The position numbers and the translations under genes are program-made. Below, in pieces: positions 21,102 to 33,549 of a stretch of DNA of 64,000 bases. The notes under the pieces are model-generated. The model did no database searches, was not told where the DNA came from, and saw nothing but the letters and a program-made list of their open reading frames with translations. Position 1 is the first letter of the stretch. Every line of letters starts with the position of its first letter. Origin of the DNA: Siphonodentalium dalli (lineage: Eukaryota; Mollusca; Scaphopoda; Gadilida; Siphonodentaliidae); NCBI GenBank assembly GCA_032622095.1, contig CP136064.1, forward strand, positions 170,136,310-170,200,309, read 5' to 3'.

Positions 21102-21967
21102 GTAAGGTATCTCCCATTTAGCCTGATATAGGCCTATGCTAGGGTTCCAAAGTACAGCCCAAAATAATAGTGTAGGAAGAATTGTCAGCTCAAAATTAAA
21201 ACAACCAGCAGTAGCTTGGTAAATCCCTGTATAACGATTCCATATAATCCATCCGTCTGGAAATAAGTCACCGTTTACTATAAACCTTTATGCTACACAC
21301 AACCGATTATCCGTACATAGAACAGTTCGATGAACTGCGTGTTGTCTAAAGTATTTGCAACACTTTTCATTGTCCAACACACTCGGAAAAGGGTACAATG
21401 TAGCTTTGGAGAAGAATTCTTCCGCTTTACTTGAGTTATAAATTATAAAATACCTAGCCCCCAAATGGAGCCGCACAGTAAATAATTTGTCTTCCAACAG
21501 ATTTGGCAGGCATGTGTGATGTTTGTGTTCGAAGTTTCAATGTGGTGAAACACAACGATGTAATCATTCATCGAAACTGCCTTCGCCTGTTTGCACTTTG
21601 TGAATATCCATCCCCCTGACTGTATTTGCACATTGCCAGTCTTCTGAATACAAAAAAAACCAGTCTAATTTCCCACACACGACTGGACCATTTTGAGTAG
21701 AATATATGTGCTGATCGTGCTCACTTCAGTTGAACGATGTAAGGGGAGCCACACTATTTATTTTATAAAATCACTGTTCTGATGTTCTGATGGTTTTCGT
21801 GGTGTATCGACCTAGTACACTGCTTCCGTTTGTCAGTTACATGACATGACTCGTAGAGGCACTCAACGTGTTAAACACGAGTCATTTCAGGATATGGTTA
21901 AAATAAAGAGAGTTAATTACATGTAGGCTCATCACTTCGTCTTTTCACAGTATATCGTTACGTTTAA

Positions 21968-22463
21968 AGGCACGTGAGGCCTTAGTTGTCGAAAATATTC
22001 ATATTTGTTCCAATCACCGTAAACAGAAAAAAACAGTAAAACGCATACAGTTTCGTTCATATATACCATGACCATCGCGTAAACAGCATGTTATCATAAA
22101 TACCTACTATATTTTACCTAAGCAAGAGCCTGATTGTGTTACAGAAGACAGCACAATGCTACTGGCTAATCACACACAAATGGCATAAACGCTCTTTATT
22201 AGTTCCATATCAGGAATTCACCCACAAAGAACGCTCTTTGTGTTTACAATCATAATATAAACAAACACCAGAAAAGTAACTTTTTATGCTTTTGTTTACA
22301 TAACAATGGTCAACCATATGACAATAACATACTGTTTATGCGATATTTCTTATTTGTATACGGACAAAGTCTGTCTACATTTTGATGTTCTTTCTGTTTG
22401 TGTCGGTTTTTTACGGTTGGAAATATTTTCACAGGATACCCACCGCCAAGGCCAACCGTACCT
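21968..22463. mobile_element. 496-bp TTAA MITE, family B, copy 1
   Basis: TTAA at 21964-21967 and 22464-22467. The ends are aggcacgtgaggcctt and, inverted, aggtacggttggcctt. The interior is colinear in inverse orientation with copy 2 at 52160-52647, sharing tatacggacaaagtctgtct, gataacatgctgtttacgcg and taagcaagagcctgattgtg (as complements). Its right TTAA is also the left TTAA of the next element. Confidence 0.85.
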
Positions 22464-22467
22464 TTAA

Positions 22468-23049
22468 AGGGGTACTGTACGCCATTTTCATTAAATTTCC
22501 GGTGACAACAACGATCTAATATCGATAATATATAGAAACATAAGTAATTTGAGTCGAAGATGTATTCTGTAAACACTCAGGTTAATAGGCTATCTTAAAA
22601 TTTAATAATTTAAAAGTTAATAATTTGATATAAATTGAATTTATGACTGGAGCCATAAAATGGCGTCAATTAAATTACGAATTACCGTAATCAAAAACAG
22701 TAATTGAGGGATACTGGATTTTAAACCGATCGCACACACGATCGCTTAAAATATTATGATGATACGGGGAGAACACTCAAGCCACTCACTGACTAGCGAT
22801 GATACAATAACTTAAATGATTATATGGGACTAGTATGCATATAATAAAACTTTTATTTGATTCATTTGGTTGAAAACTTTACAAAAATTACTCGACAACG
22901 ACAATTTGTATTTTTGCATTCCGGTAAATTTGTCATCCGTAACATGACTTCGTACTCAACATACTTTCAAATAATGGAAAAATTGTTACCTTATTCTCCG
23001 ACTCAGAGAATATAGAAACCAACAATAACATTTGGCGTACAGTACCCCT
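22468..23049. mobile_element. 582-bp TTAA MITE, family A, copy 2
   Basis: The ends are aggggtactgtacgcca and its exact reverse complement; TTAA lies on both sides (22464-22467 and 23050-23053). There is no coding inside. It belongs to the same family as the 92-bp element at 5513. Confidence 0.85.
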
Positions 23050-24757
23050 TTAAGCAAGAATGATAAATTCGAGAATGAATATATATAGTTTAATGAAAGA
23101 TATTAAAGAGCGTTTAATTAAACGGACTTTCGTCATGATATAAGAAATACGCTTTCCATTGTCCATATTTATGTAAATATATTATCTGATGACCTTGCAA
23201 TTAAGTAATCGTTCATAATATATAAATATATGTACTGAAGACAACTTTTATCTAGATCACTTAGCGCATACTGAGTCCCGTAGTCACAATTACCTTCATA
23301 AATTACGTCAGACCCCACCCCCCCCCCCCCCCTGTTCAGGGCGCTGTAGAAAATCTTCCCCAAAGCGGATTTTGGATATGTTATACACGTAGATCTCCTC
23401 TTTCTAACGATACCAAATTTAGCTTGTTCAAGATTTTTTTCCCTATAAATTCAGCTCCGATAGCCAGACTAATTCTGCAATTTGGTTGAAAATTGGTCCA
23501 CATTTCCATCTTCCGTTTTATCTCGTACGATCTTTCAACGCACGTGGTTCATACAAGCTTCCACGTCATGTCTACGTAACTTGGAAGGAGGTAAATAAGA
23601 CAGGTTGACAAAATACAAGAACAATTTATATAACTGCATCATATGCTCTGAAAATACTTTCCATTGTCACCAGGGGGGGGGGGGGTCGCGCACAAAAATT
23701 CCATATATAGGGCGGGGGTGGGTGGGTCATTTGGACCCGGAAAAAATGTGTAAATGACCAAAAATGCAAATTTTTTCCTCCACTTAAAATCACTGTTTTT
23801 GTGCTCATGTAATCTGTTAATATCAACCATATGACACACTAGGCTATTTAAAACATACTAACCAGAACTAACTACCATTTAGGGGTGTATGTATGCTGAT
23901 GTATGTCAAAATTAATGTACCAGATTTCGACGGATGAAAAATATATTATATATATATATAAACAAATCATATAACAAACATTAAAACACAAGAACAAACA
24001 TTTATAATATGCATATCCAAGATAGCCTTTCAATTGGATGTCAAAGTGTATGTTATAGCTATACATATACACACATGTGTATCCCTTTAAGGGTTTGAAC
24101 AAAATATAAAGCTGAGTTTATATTGATGAATTCTGTGATGAATTTTGCAATTACTTTTGACAAATTTGTTTACTGATATAACATAATTATATGCTCAGAC
24201 ACGATCAGTCGACAATGCTTACATATAAGCATAATTATGAAATGATTACCATCTTCTGTTCTTAATCCACATAATGGATATTATTTGTTATCAAGATAAA
24301 CTTAATGATACAAACAAAAATAACAATTCCACTATATTCCACTGGTTTAAAACTATAAAACAAAATAACTCATACAAAAAGTTCATACTATTTGTATAAC
24401 AATATGAAAGCTTAGCCTTTTGTGATATTAATTCAACCACAATTATTCACAAGTCTAAGCAGTTCCATACTGTACAGATACATGTAGTAAGGTAGTATAT
24501 CTTGGAGTTCCAGTCATTTGACTGCCAATACATATGGTATTGTAATTATTAGTTGCTTGTTCATTATTGGTTGCTTTGATATTCAATTTAGGATATAGCA
24601 GGACAGAGCAATGTAACTATAAAAGTAGCTTTTGGTATTAAAGTCTCGACTTATTCCATATGCAACATAAAGCTAGAATATAAACATGACTAATATGAAC
24701 TTTGTTCTTGAAACTAATTATAAATCATACTAACCTGTATCAAACTGCACAGGTAAT
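23050..24757. other. gene-free stretch with low-complexity runs
   Basis: Contains a C15 run at 23318, a G13 run at 23673 and a diverged relative (23400-23670) of the 232-bp tandem repeat found at 25.9-26.5 kb ('gcatcatatgctctgaaaatactttccat'). No coding is supported. Confidence 0.5.
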
Positions 24758-24853
24758 CTATGCAACTCTCTTGGTGCGAACTTTCTCAGAGTCACATATC
24801 TTAACTGGACAGTCTGATCCAGGATGCTTGTTCTTATAATGGGTTTCCATGTG
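24758..24853 (-). CDS. terminal C2H2-like exon candidate
   Basis: On the minus strand, after a possible acceptor (aaagccag|cgg), the frame reads RRYHMETHYKNKHPGSDCPV and ends KRVA with TAG at 24758. H-x(4)-H followed by NKHPG resembles the second half of a classical zinc finger; C-x(4)-C follows. It may be the last exon of a gene whose other exons are not identifiable here. An acidic exon at 32875 is on the same strand but the link is unproven. Confidence 0.35.
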   Translation of the reverse strand, partial: HMETHYKNKHPGSDCPVKICDSEKVRTKRVA

Positions 24854-25539
24854 ATATCTCCGCTGGCTTTAAACTAAACTTTATACTCTGATAATAAGTT
24901 AATAATACTACCAATTCTTCACTAATATCGGTATATGTCAATCTGCACACCAACATGACATACATACATGTATTTAGACTGTGAGCTGCTGTGAGTGTGA
25001 CTTTCCTTGGGTCCCATCATACCCATGTGCAGATATATATCACAGAAATAGGGGAGATGAAATTTGTTCTACCCCTATTACTACAGTATTTCTAGTGGGC
25101 CTTGGCTATAAAACATCTTATATTATTGTTATATAAAAGAATATGAAGTTATTGAGGATATCAGGATATGTATTACCTCATAATTATTATGTTTTATGGC
25201 ATTATGCCCAATGTTTTTAAGTGCGTGCATTCAGCATTTCCACATTTTATACTAATAGAATTATCTCCGTTTAGAGCAGTTTAGAGGTTTATTAAAATGC
25301 TGGGAATAGTATTAAATAATAAGAAACGGAACAATTCTTTGCTAGGCTATGATTTGGTTTATATTTTATGTTTTTTGTAAGATTTTGGGGGGTGGGTCCC
25401 AAAAATTGGGTGGGAAAAAAAGGAAAAAAATTGCAGGTAGAGGGGTGGTGGGTCCCCGAGAGGGGCAAAAACATTTTTTTCGCCCTATATATGTAAAAAA
25501 AAATCCGCGACCCCCCCCCCCCCCCCACCCCCCCTTGTT
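24854..25539. other. no gene; purine/pyrimidine-rich tracts
   Basis: Only low-complexity sequence such as 'ggggtgggtcccaaaaattggg' and a C16 run at 25511. Apparent reading frames are poly-Lys/poly-Pro artefacts. Confidence 0.5.
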
Positions 25540-26490
25540 GTCACAGCCATTTTCGTTCAGGATTCATTTTTTTCCGCAAAAAAAAAACCCTCTTTATTGC
25601 TACCATATCAGGAATAGATTAATACGGAACGCTCTTTTCCAGTGGTTGCTTTGTTTCGGAAGCGGATATTATTAGGTTATTTCGGAGCTATAAGTGGCTT
25701 TAAATTAACACACTATTGAAGGTGATTTTTCAGTAATTTAAGTCAACTAGCTTCTGCCGTGGTACTTGACTAAACAGGATTGGTCAGCGCCTCGTGCTGC
25801 ATTTACAACTAAAATATCTTTATGCCTAAACTGGCAATTTTCTTTTATGTGCACCACTGCATGTGCTGCAATATAACTATACTGTGTATGCAGTTCTGCA
25901 AATTGGTTCACATCTTCATTATACCGTGTGATCTTTAAGTTTAAGCGCGCGTGACTCCTTCGATCGAGCTTCCAAATTATATCTATGACAAATTATACAA
26001 GGACTTTTGCTAAACCTGCATCATATGTTCTGAAAAATACTTTCCATGGCTGGGCCATTTTCGTTCACTCTTCCGCATACTAGTGAAAAAAACGCTCTTT
26101 ATTGCTACCATATCAGGAATCATATTATTCATTATACCGTGCGATCTTCAAACGGGCATGGCTCATTCAAGCTTCCAAATTATGTCTATGTAATTCGGAA
26201 ATGAGGTATCAGACAGATTGACAAATACAAACTATTGATATACCTGCATCATATGCTCAGAGTGAAAAATACTGTCCATGGCTCGGCCATTTTCGTTCAC
26301 TTTTCCGCATACACGTGAAATAAACGCTCTTTATTGCTACCATATCAGGAATCATATATTCATTATACCGTGTGATCCTCAAACGGGCATGGCTCATTCG
26401 AGCTTCAAAATTGTGTCTACGTAATTCAGAAAAGAGGTATCAGACAGATTGATAAATACAAACTATTAATATACCTGCACCATAAGGTTG
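25540..26490 (+). repeat. 232-bp tandem repeat, two full copies plus partials
   Basis: 'aacgctctttattgctaccatatcaggaatca' starts at 26091 and 26323 (period 232), in two pieces each followed by 'cattataccgtg(c/t)gatc', 'aacgggcatggctcatt' and 'gaggtatcagacagattga'. A partial copy lies at 25540-25625 and another at 25880-26060. The 'cgctctttatt.g..ccatatcaggaat' core also occurs inside the family B MITEs. Confidence 0.75.
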
Positions 26491-28329
26491 GCGTAGATCG
26501 TCATAGACTGGGGTATTACTCTTAGATTTCGTACGTACTTTGTACCGTAACACGATGACATCATCACGCGTCCGTGTAAAGTGATAAGTGTTCGCACATT
26601 TTGAAATCTAACTCGATTCGCATTGAATTTAGCATTCATATACGGAAATGTGCAATGTATTCAGTGAATTGGAAATTAATCACAATAAATTTGGGGACAT
26701 TAGCTTCATTTATCGTTGTTATTCTGGAAACGAGCTTGGTAATCATCAAAATTAGGGGTTGATTTGGAATTGATTGGATCCAGGTATGATTTCACTAAAA
26801 TGTTGTTTTGTATTGAAGTGGTGACATTGAGATCATTGACACTTTGATGTTGAAATGGAAACGTTGTGATAAATAGACACTAGATCGATTGCATGTATTA
26901 CGCACAGTAGTAAAATGTATAATAATTATAGAAAACAAATATCATAATTCAGAATTTAAGTAAATGACTTAATGAGTAGGAGGAATGGGTTAGAAAATAT
27001 GTCACATTGTTGGGTATTCTTTGGTTAGCCATATAAGAACCAAGGGAAGCTGTGTTAGCTCTTATCTGATTGTTAATAATAACTTTGCATCACATTGAAG
27101 TGATTTTTATATGAAAAGCAGTCATTTGGAACGAAATAAAAAAAATTATAAGTTGAAAAGCATGCAAGCAAATTAAATGCTTCACTTGAGATAAGGCCTC
27201 GAAGAAAATGGGATAGTGTCCTTAAATCATGTAATAATTTGAGATAAACTTACCCTTTACAGCTGCCCTTTATGCAATAAAAATACCTCAATTGTCCAAT
27301 ACTTGAGTGTATCGGTATACTATAGGCAATTAGGCCTAATTAACAAATAACCCCCTCTCCAAATAAATAAAAATACTGTTGTGGCTTTTTAATATTATCA
27401 TATTGTAATAAATTTGTTGGAGGAGCCTTGATATACATTGGACAGGTAATATTTAAGCACTAATCGGTACAAACCATTCTTATCCTTATCCCACTGAAAA
27501 AATGCACAATTTTAAAATGACCAATCATACAGACATTTGGACCCACCAAATGTTAGTTGAGGGATAAAATCTGCTGTTGTGTTGTTTAGGTGGATCTTTG
27601 TCTGCAATTTTAATAACAAGAGTTATGAATCTCGTTTGTTTTGGGGACAAAATAAAATAAAACTATTATACGTGTGACTAATATATCCCTGGAAATTTAT
27701 GAACAGAATATTCACCCCACCGCAATCCACTTGAAATTTAAAATTTGAGCAGAAGTTCCCGTATGGTATATGTGCCGGCCAGATTATTCATCACACCCGC
27801 AATCCACTTGAAATTTAAAATTTGGGCAGAAACTTCCTGTGGAGGCAAGGGTAGTGCGAATTTGGATATTTTGATCAAATCTACGAAATCGAATCGGATC
27901 ATACCCGTGTTGCATTCTCAATTAGGCAAGTTTTGTCAATGATTAGACGATTTGTGAAACGTTCTATGAACTTCAATGAAGTTCCAACATGAAATATGTT
28001 GCGATCAATGGTCGTTCACGATACTAACTCCATTTAACTACCTCTGTTCATGCTGAATGATTAAATCGCCAAATAAAAACCAACCTTGAAATAATACATT
28101 TGGCACATCAAACTCCAAGTGCCTACGAATCTCCTCGGGGTCTGTCGATCCTCTCAGTGTCATGCTCTTTATCAATGTTTGGGGAGTAAGTCGCCATGAC
28201 TTTTACCCCTTTCACATAATATCATTCATGTATAGATTAACGCAAATTAATGAATTCAGTGTTAAAGTTATCCTTGACGTTAGTGTAAACATATTTTATT
28301 GCATAATATTGCAACGGGATAGTCGTATA
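26491..28329. other. gene-free stretch
   Basis: No coding is recognised. A 77-bp direct duplication lies at 27721-27875 (cgcaatccacttgaaattta in both copies at 27721 and 27798). Confidence 0.5.
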
Positions 28330-28911
28330 TATACCGCTCGTTATAACAGTTGTTGTAGAATAGCTCCTTGAACTGTTGAACCGATTCGGTGGAAACAATG
28401 TGATAAACTATTCCAGTTTGTAATAATCACTCTGGGAAAAGAAATATTTTCGCACTTCTTTGACAATTATGTTCTTTTGCATATTATGCTTGTGTCCACG
28501 TGTTCCTTTGTGGAGTATGTCTTCAAAAACACACATCTGTTATAAAATCCGTGTGTTAGCTTGTACACTTCTATCAGATCTCCCCGATTTCGCCTGTATC
28601 TGAGAGACATGAGGCCACATTTCACAAGGCGATTATGATATGACAGATTCCAGAATTTAGCTATCATTTTGGTAGCTCGCATTGGTCATATTATATTGCC
28701 CGCGAATGTTATATAGATGTATACTGCTAACGACGTTTCCGTATTCCAAAATAGGCCGTATTAATGTTTTTATCAGCATTGTCATTATGTCTTTCCTTTT
28801 ATGATGCTCTTTATCTGATATCTTATTGTCCATAGTTTGCGTTGTCATGTCAATGGAAATTGATATATAGCAAAATCTGTTTGGCGTCAGCATATTTTCA
28901 CGAGCCAACAA
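28330..28911 (-). pseudogene. LINE reverse transcriptase, C-terminal part
   Basis: The minus strand shows the thumb and tail blocks of a CR1-like LINE protein: LIRPILEYGNVV, then RATKMIAKFWNLSYHNRLV, LRYRRNRGDLIEVYKL and, further down, a remnant of the 'FFSQRV..WN.L' block. There are several frame changes. The N-terminal RT motifs and the 3' tail are absent. Confidence 0.8.
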
Positions 28912-29606
28912 ACAAGCATTATAATTGTGAAAATCAGTAATAAAATATTTGTATGCAAAATGTCATTGTGCCCCTTTTCGACTTAGAATCTGCTGATAAT
29001 TGTGTTGTTTTTATTTCTTTGGTGGGGGTATATACCTCCATTAACTTTGCACAGTTGAACTTGTTTATATTGGCCAAGTGTCTTGAAAATATCTAAAACA
29101 TTGAGGGCATAACCTACATTTTATTCACAAAGCAAGAAAGATTGTATGAATTGGGAATTTTAGGATCAGAAAAAGTTGATTTTCTTTTGAAAACAAATTG
29201 GGCATTAGTCTTGAACTTAGTATTTTTGTTCTTCTGATTTTTAACATCTATCATAAATTATATATTTATTCCGTGCTTGTAGCAAATTGTGAGTTTTTCA
29301 CCTACCTCTCACGTGACGTGGTTGGAATGGTTATTATCATCTGGGAACTGCACGTAAATCCGACTCTCGTATTGACATGATTTATTGTTTATGTCTACTT
29401 TTATTTGAATTATTGTTGTGCGTTGTTTATAAACACTAACTGTGTCTTCCATCGGAAAAATAATATATATATAATTTATTGAAAAAAATTAAATCCAATT
29501 TGGATTTTATGATTTCAATTTTACCAATAAATAAATGATTAATAGAGGATACTAAATTTCAATGTCTTTGGATCGCATTTGGAGTCTTCAGATGCATGGT
29601 GGTGGA

Positions 29607-30600
29607 TTATTCTTCTAGGTCGTGGGTAAATCTATGTTCGGATAGATGCAAGTCCAAAGTTTCGGTGAAATGTGTCAGTGTTGGTGATACAACTACATAG
29701 TTAGGTAGTTTGTTCCATTCTGTACACACTCGTTGTGAGAATGTGAATTTCCTTACGTTTTTAGTTTTCTGACTAACTTGCAGTTTGAAACAGTGACCCC
29801 GAGTTGCTCCGTAGGTATTGTATGTGAAACATTGTGTAGAATCCATGTTGTATAAGCCCCTCAAAATTGTGTATGTTTCCACCAGGTCTGCTCGCATCAG
29901 CCTGTATTTTATCGAAGGTAGATTTAGTATTAAGAGTCTCGTGCCATAGCTATGTTTCTTTAGACTGGGTACCATAGTTGCTCTTCTCTGTAAACTCTCC
30001 AGCTTATTTAGTAATCTGACAAAGTGGTTTCCACGCTACGTTACAGTATTCTATGATCGGTCTAACCATAGTTATGTAGAGTTTCTTAAAAACGGATGAG
30101 TCGATATCGCTGAATGTCCTATTTATGATTCCCAGTTTCTGATTTGCCTTTGCGACAATATTTTCAACTTGGATATTAAATTTTAATTTATTGTCAAACA
30201 TAACACCAAGATCACGTTCACATTCAGATTTCACGACAGGTGGTCTATGCACACTGTCCGTCATTCGGTAAGGGATCTCGGGTTGTATCCAAAGTGTAGC
30301 ACATGGATTTTTGCCGCATTGAAATGTATTTGCCATTTAGCAGACCACTGGCATACAATACAGAATCTCTGCATTTCTGCATATCCGATCGTAGTGTATT
30401 TACAATTAACCTTGTATCATCTGCAAATATTTTGCATAGACAATCAACGTTTTCTGGTAAGTTGATGAAAATATAAAAATAAGCAGGTCCTGAAACACTT
30501 CCTTGAGGAACACCACTAGTTACATTTTGCCATGACGAATGTGTTGAGTTTAGGCGCACACACTGCTTTCTATCTGACAAGAAACAATTTAATAAGCGAA
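29607..30600 (-). pseudogene. CR1-like LINE reverse transcriptase, copy A
   Basis: In minus orientation: LSDRKQ-type start (MSDRKQCVRLNS), SGVPQGSVSGPAYF, CKIFADDTRLIV (catalytic ADD), CERDLGVMFDNKLKF, YITMVRPIIEYCNVAW, then MRADLVETYTILRGLY and FSQRVCTEWNKLPNYVVV, ending EE-stop at 29607. This covers RT fingers-palm to C terminus. One stop/frame change near 30000 separates the two halves. No endonuclease or ORF1 is present. Its 5' two-thirds belongs to the tandem duplication. Confidence 0.85.
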
Positions 30601-32307
30601 TTTGAATGGCACATCAGCGAAAATGTATGTGAATTCTTGCTCATGTGGTCAATGTACTAACTAGTACGTTGCAGCAACACCAATATCAAGTCCCATATAT
30701 TTTAGGATTTACAACTCAAAATTAACTTTAATGTTATGTTTATTCCCCCACTTTTCGAAACTAAATTGAGAATCCATTTAGTATAGAAATGGTTAACACA
30801 ACATCTGACCCACTATGCTAGTACATGTATAAGAAACCCTGATATGATTACCTGGAAATAACAATATCTCCTTTATACAGATTTTTGATGCGCAACCCAT
30901 CTTCTTTGATGACATTAACGAGATGCGTCGTATCACTAAATAAGAATGGTCTGTACTTGATGTATCCTAGAAATTGAATATTAATGTATTTGTATCAAAA
31001 TCATATCCTTTGGCATACTATGTGAGAATGTGAATTTCCTTACGTTTTTAGTTTTCTGACTAACTTGCAGTTTGAAACAGTGACCCCGAGTTGCTCCGTA
31101 GGTATTGTATGTGAAACATTGTGTAGAATCCATGTTGTATAAGCCCCTCAAAATTGTGTATGTTTCCACCAGGTCTGCTCGCATCAGCCTGTATTTTATC
31201 GAAGGTAGATTTAGTATTAAGAGTCTCGTGCCATAGCTATGTTTCTTTAGACTGGGTACCATAGTTGCTCTTCTCTGTAAACTCTCCAGCTTATTTAGTA
31301 ATCTGACAAAGTGGTTTCCACGCTACGTTACAGTATTCTATGATCGGTCTAACCATAGTTATGTAGAGTTTCTTAAAAACGGATGAGTCGATATCGCTGA
31401 ATGTCCTATTTATGATTCCCAGTTTCTGATTTGCCTTTGCGACAATATTTTCAACTTGGATATTAAATTTTAATTTATTGTCAAACATAACACCAAGATC
31501 ACGTTCACATTCAGATTTCACGACAGGTGGTCTATGCACACTGTCCGTCATTCGGTAAGGGATCTCGGGTTGTATCCAAAGTGTAGCACATGGATTTATG
31601 CCGCATTGAAATGTATTTGCCATTTAGCAGACCACTGGCATGCAATACAGAATCTCTGCATTTCTGCATATCCGATCGTAGTGTATTTACAATTAACCTT
31701 GTATCATCTGCAAATATTTTGCATAGACAATCAACGTTTTCTGGTAAGTTGATGAAAATATAAAAATAAGCAGGTCCTAAAACACTTCCTTGAGGAACAC
31801 CACTAGTTACATTTTGCCATGACGAATGTGTTGAGTTTAGGCGCACACACTGCTTTCTATCTGACAAGAAACAATTTAATAAGCGAATTTGAATGGTACA
31901 TCAGCGAAAATGTATGTGAATTCTTGCTCATGTGGTCAATGTACTAACTAGTACGTTGCAGCAACACCAATATCAAGTCCCATATATTTTAGGATTTACA
32001 ACTCAAAATTAACTTTAATGTTATGTTTATTCCCCCACTTTTCGAAACTAAATTGAGTATCCATTTAGTATAGAAATGGTTAACACAACATCTGACCCAC
32101 TATGCTAGTACATGTATAAGAAACCCTGATATGATTACCTGGAAATAACAATATCTCCTTTATACAGATTTTTGATGCGCAACCCATCTTCTTTGATGAC
32201 ATTAACGAGATGCGTCGTATCACTAAATAAGAATGGTCTGTACTTGATGTATCCTAGAAATTGAATATTAATGTATTTGTATCAAAATCATATCCTTTGG
32301 CATACTA
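29734..32307. repeat. 1287-bp tandem duplication
   Basis: 29734-31020 and 31021-32307 are nearly identical over the full 1287 bp. The offset is constant for every landmark: 30004 to 31291, 30245 to 31532. I noticed only a handful of substitutions, for example in 'ttcctgaa/ttcctaaa' and 'catacaata/catgcaata'. The unit includes most of a LINE RT and about 350 bp of non-LINE DNA upstream. The copies abut without spacer. Confidence 0.95.
30981..31867 (-). pseudogene. CR1-like LINE reverse transcriptase, copy B
   Basis: Second copy from the 1287-bp duplication, with the same RT motifs (SGVPQGSVLGPAYF, FADDTRLIV). It keeps Leu in GSVLGP, where copy A has Ser, so copy B is closer to the family consensus there. 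Its C-terminal end is cut at the duplication border (the KFTFSH segment runs into unrelated sequence). Confidence 0.85.
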
Positions 32308-32874
32308 TTACATTCTGTTGTCAAAGTTTGTGTTGTCGCTGCTCATTGTTTGCCATCTTGTTATGTACGGACAGTTGTATTGTTATTATATAGTTTACTT
32401 CATTGGTATGTATATAATAAAGACTATTATGTAAGACTTGTTACTGTTTGTCACTCTACATTCTTGTGAAGTATAGCGCCATCTTATCCATTAATGACAT
32501 TTCTCATAATTATGGCCTCATTTGTTCTGCCAATAACATGATTTGTAGTACAGAGTTTCGGAAAATTATAGCTTATCTCTTCCATGACTGGAGCTTCCTG
32601 AAATTTTGCGGAAACCATGTGCAGATGCATTCTCGTATATGCAAGTTGATAGGGAGTCACAAATAAATTAAATAATACATGGTCTAACAATATTTACATA
32701 GACCTTGTAAGCCAGTGCATTCTCTTAAATATGCGAGGCTCCCTATGGTAAAAGAGAAGGCACTGGCACAGGATCTTTAATGCTGTGCACTAAATGAAAG
32801 GGTTAATTGGGTATCGTTTCCATCATACACTGACATTGCTATAGCTTATAAGACTAATACAAATATAGACTCAC
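32308..32874. other. no gene seen
   Basis: Nothing supported. Reading frames here overlap on both strands without codon structure. Confidence 0.45.
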
Positions 32875-32929
32875 ACTCTAAATCATCTTCTTCCTCACTT
32901 GAACTTGAATCAATATACTTTTTGTTCAC
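32875..32929 (-). CDS. small acidic exon candidate
   Basis: A 55-nt minus-strand segment between acceptor 'atttacag' and a consensus donor 't|gtgagt' encodes VNKKYIDSSSSEEEDDLE. Both splice signals are good and the peptide looks like a casein-kinase-type acidic linker, but one short exon cannot be assigned to a gene. Confidence 0.35.
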
Positions 32930-33549
32930 CTGTAAATATGGATGTTAGATTTATGGAATGACCAGTCTATTCAGGAGATAAATCGGTGCAGGTGCCACAA
33001 GTTAAAATGACATGTATATATATTTGAGATTGTATTTCAGTCACAAAGTAAACCACAGACAACATTGCAAAACATTTGTGACATATTTAACTCTTTTTTT
33101 TTCAATCTTTTAAATAAAGTACAAGAGTTGTGCATCAACGATGGCTGTCATTGAGTTGTTTTGCCCATAAGAGTGAATCTGTCTAACCGTGAAACACTAC
33201 AAGTTATCACATTAACTGTCATAAAAGGCTAAAAATAGACAAGCTAAGGTCTGTAAAACAGGTGAAAAAAACAAACCTGGTTTTCAAACTCAATCAAGAA
33301 ATTGTTGCGAAAAAATTATGACAGATAAAACACTTGTTATTTTAGCATATTATGAAAAACCTTATTTCTCTTTGGCAGCTCATTGTCAATGGATAATAGT
33401 TATGTTGTCATCTCAGCCAGTTTTGCTTTGCTCTGGGCTTTCATATATGACACTGTAAAAATTGAAATTTGCGATGTTTTCATTGTTTTAAAATTGCTAA
33501 AATGCGCAAAAATTATAAAACAAGAGCAATAAAATAAAATACGCCTGTG

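Larger units (their letters stand above)
20340..21870. mobile_element. 1.5-kb piggyBac-like non-autonomous element
   Basis: TTAA flanks both sides (20336-20339 and 21871-21874). The ends are cacgttgag(g)gc and its inverted counterpart cacgttgagtgcc, a terminus type I associate with piggyBac relatives. Inside are a 20-bp-stem hairpin, a LINE insertion with target duplication, and one exon-like reading frame (20982-21101), but no transposase core. Confidence 0.6.

Noticed and set aside
23639-23839. two overlapping Pro-rich minus-strand frames
   Set aside because: Caused by the G13 run and neighbouring G-rich sequence.
25349-25675. Lys/Pro-rich frame of 108 residues
   Set aside because: Produced by purine and poly-C low-complexity tracts.
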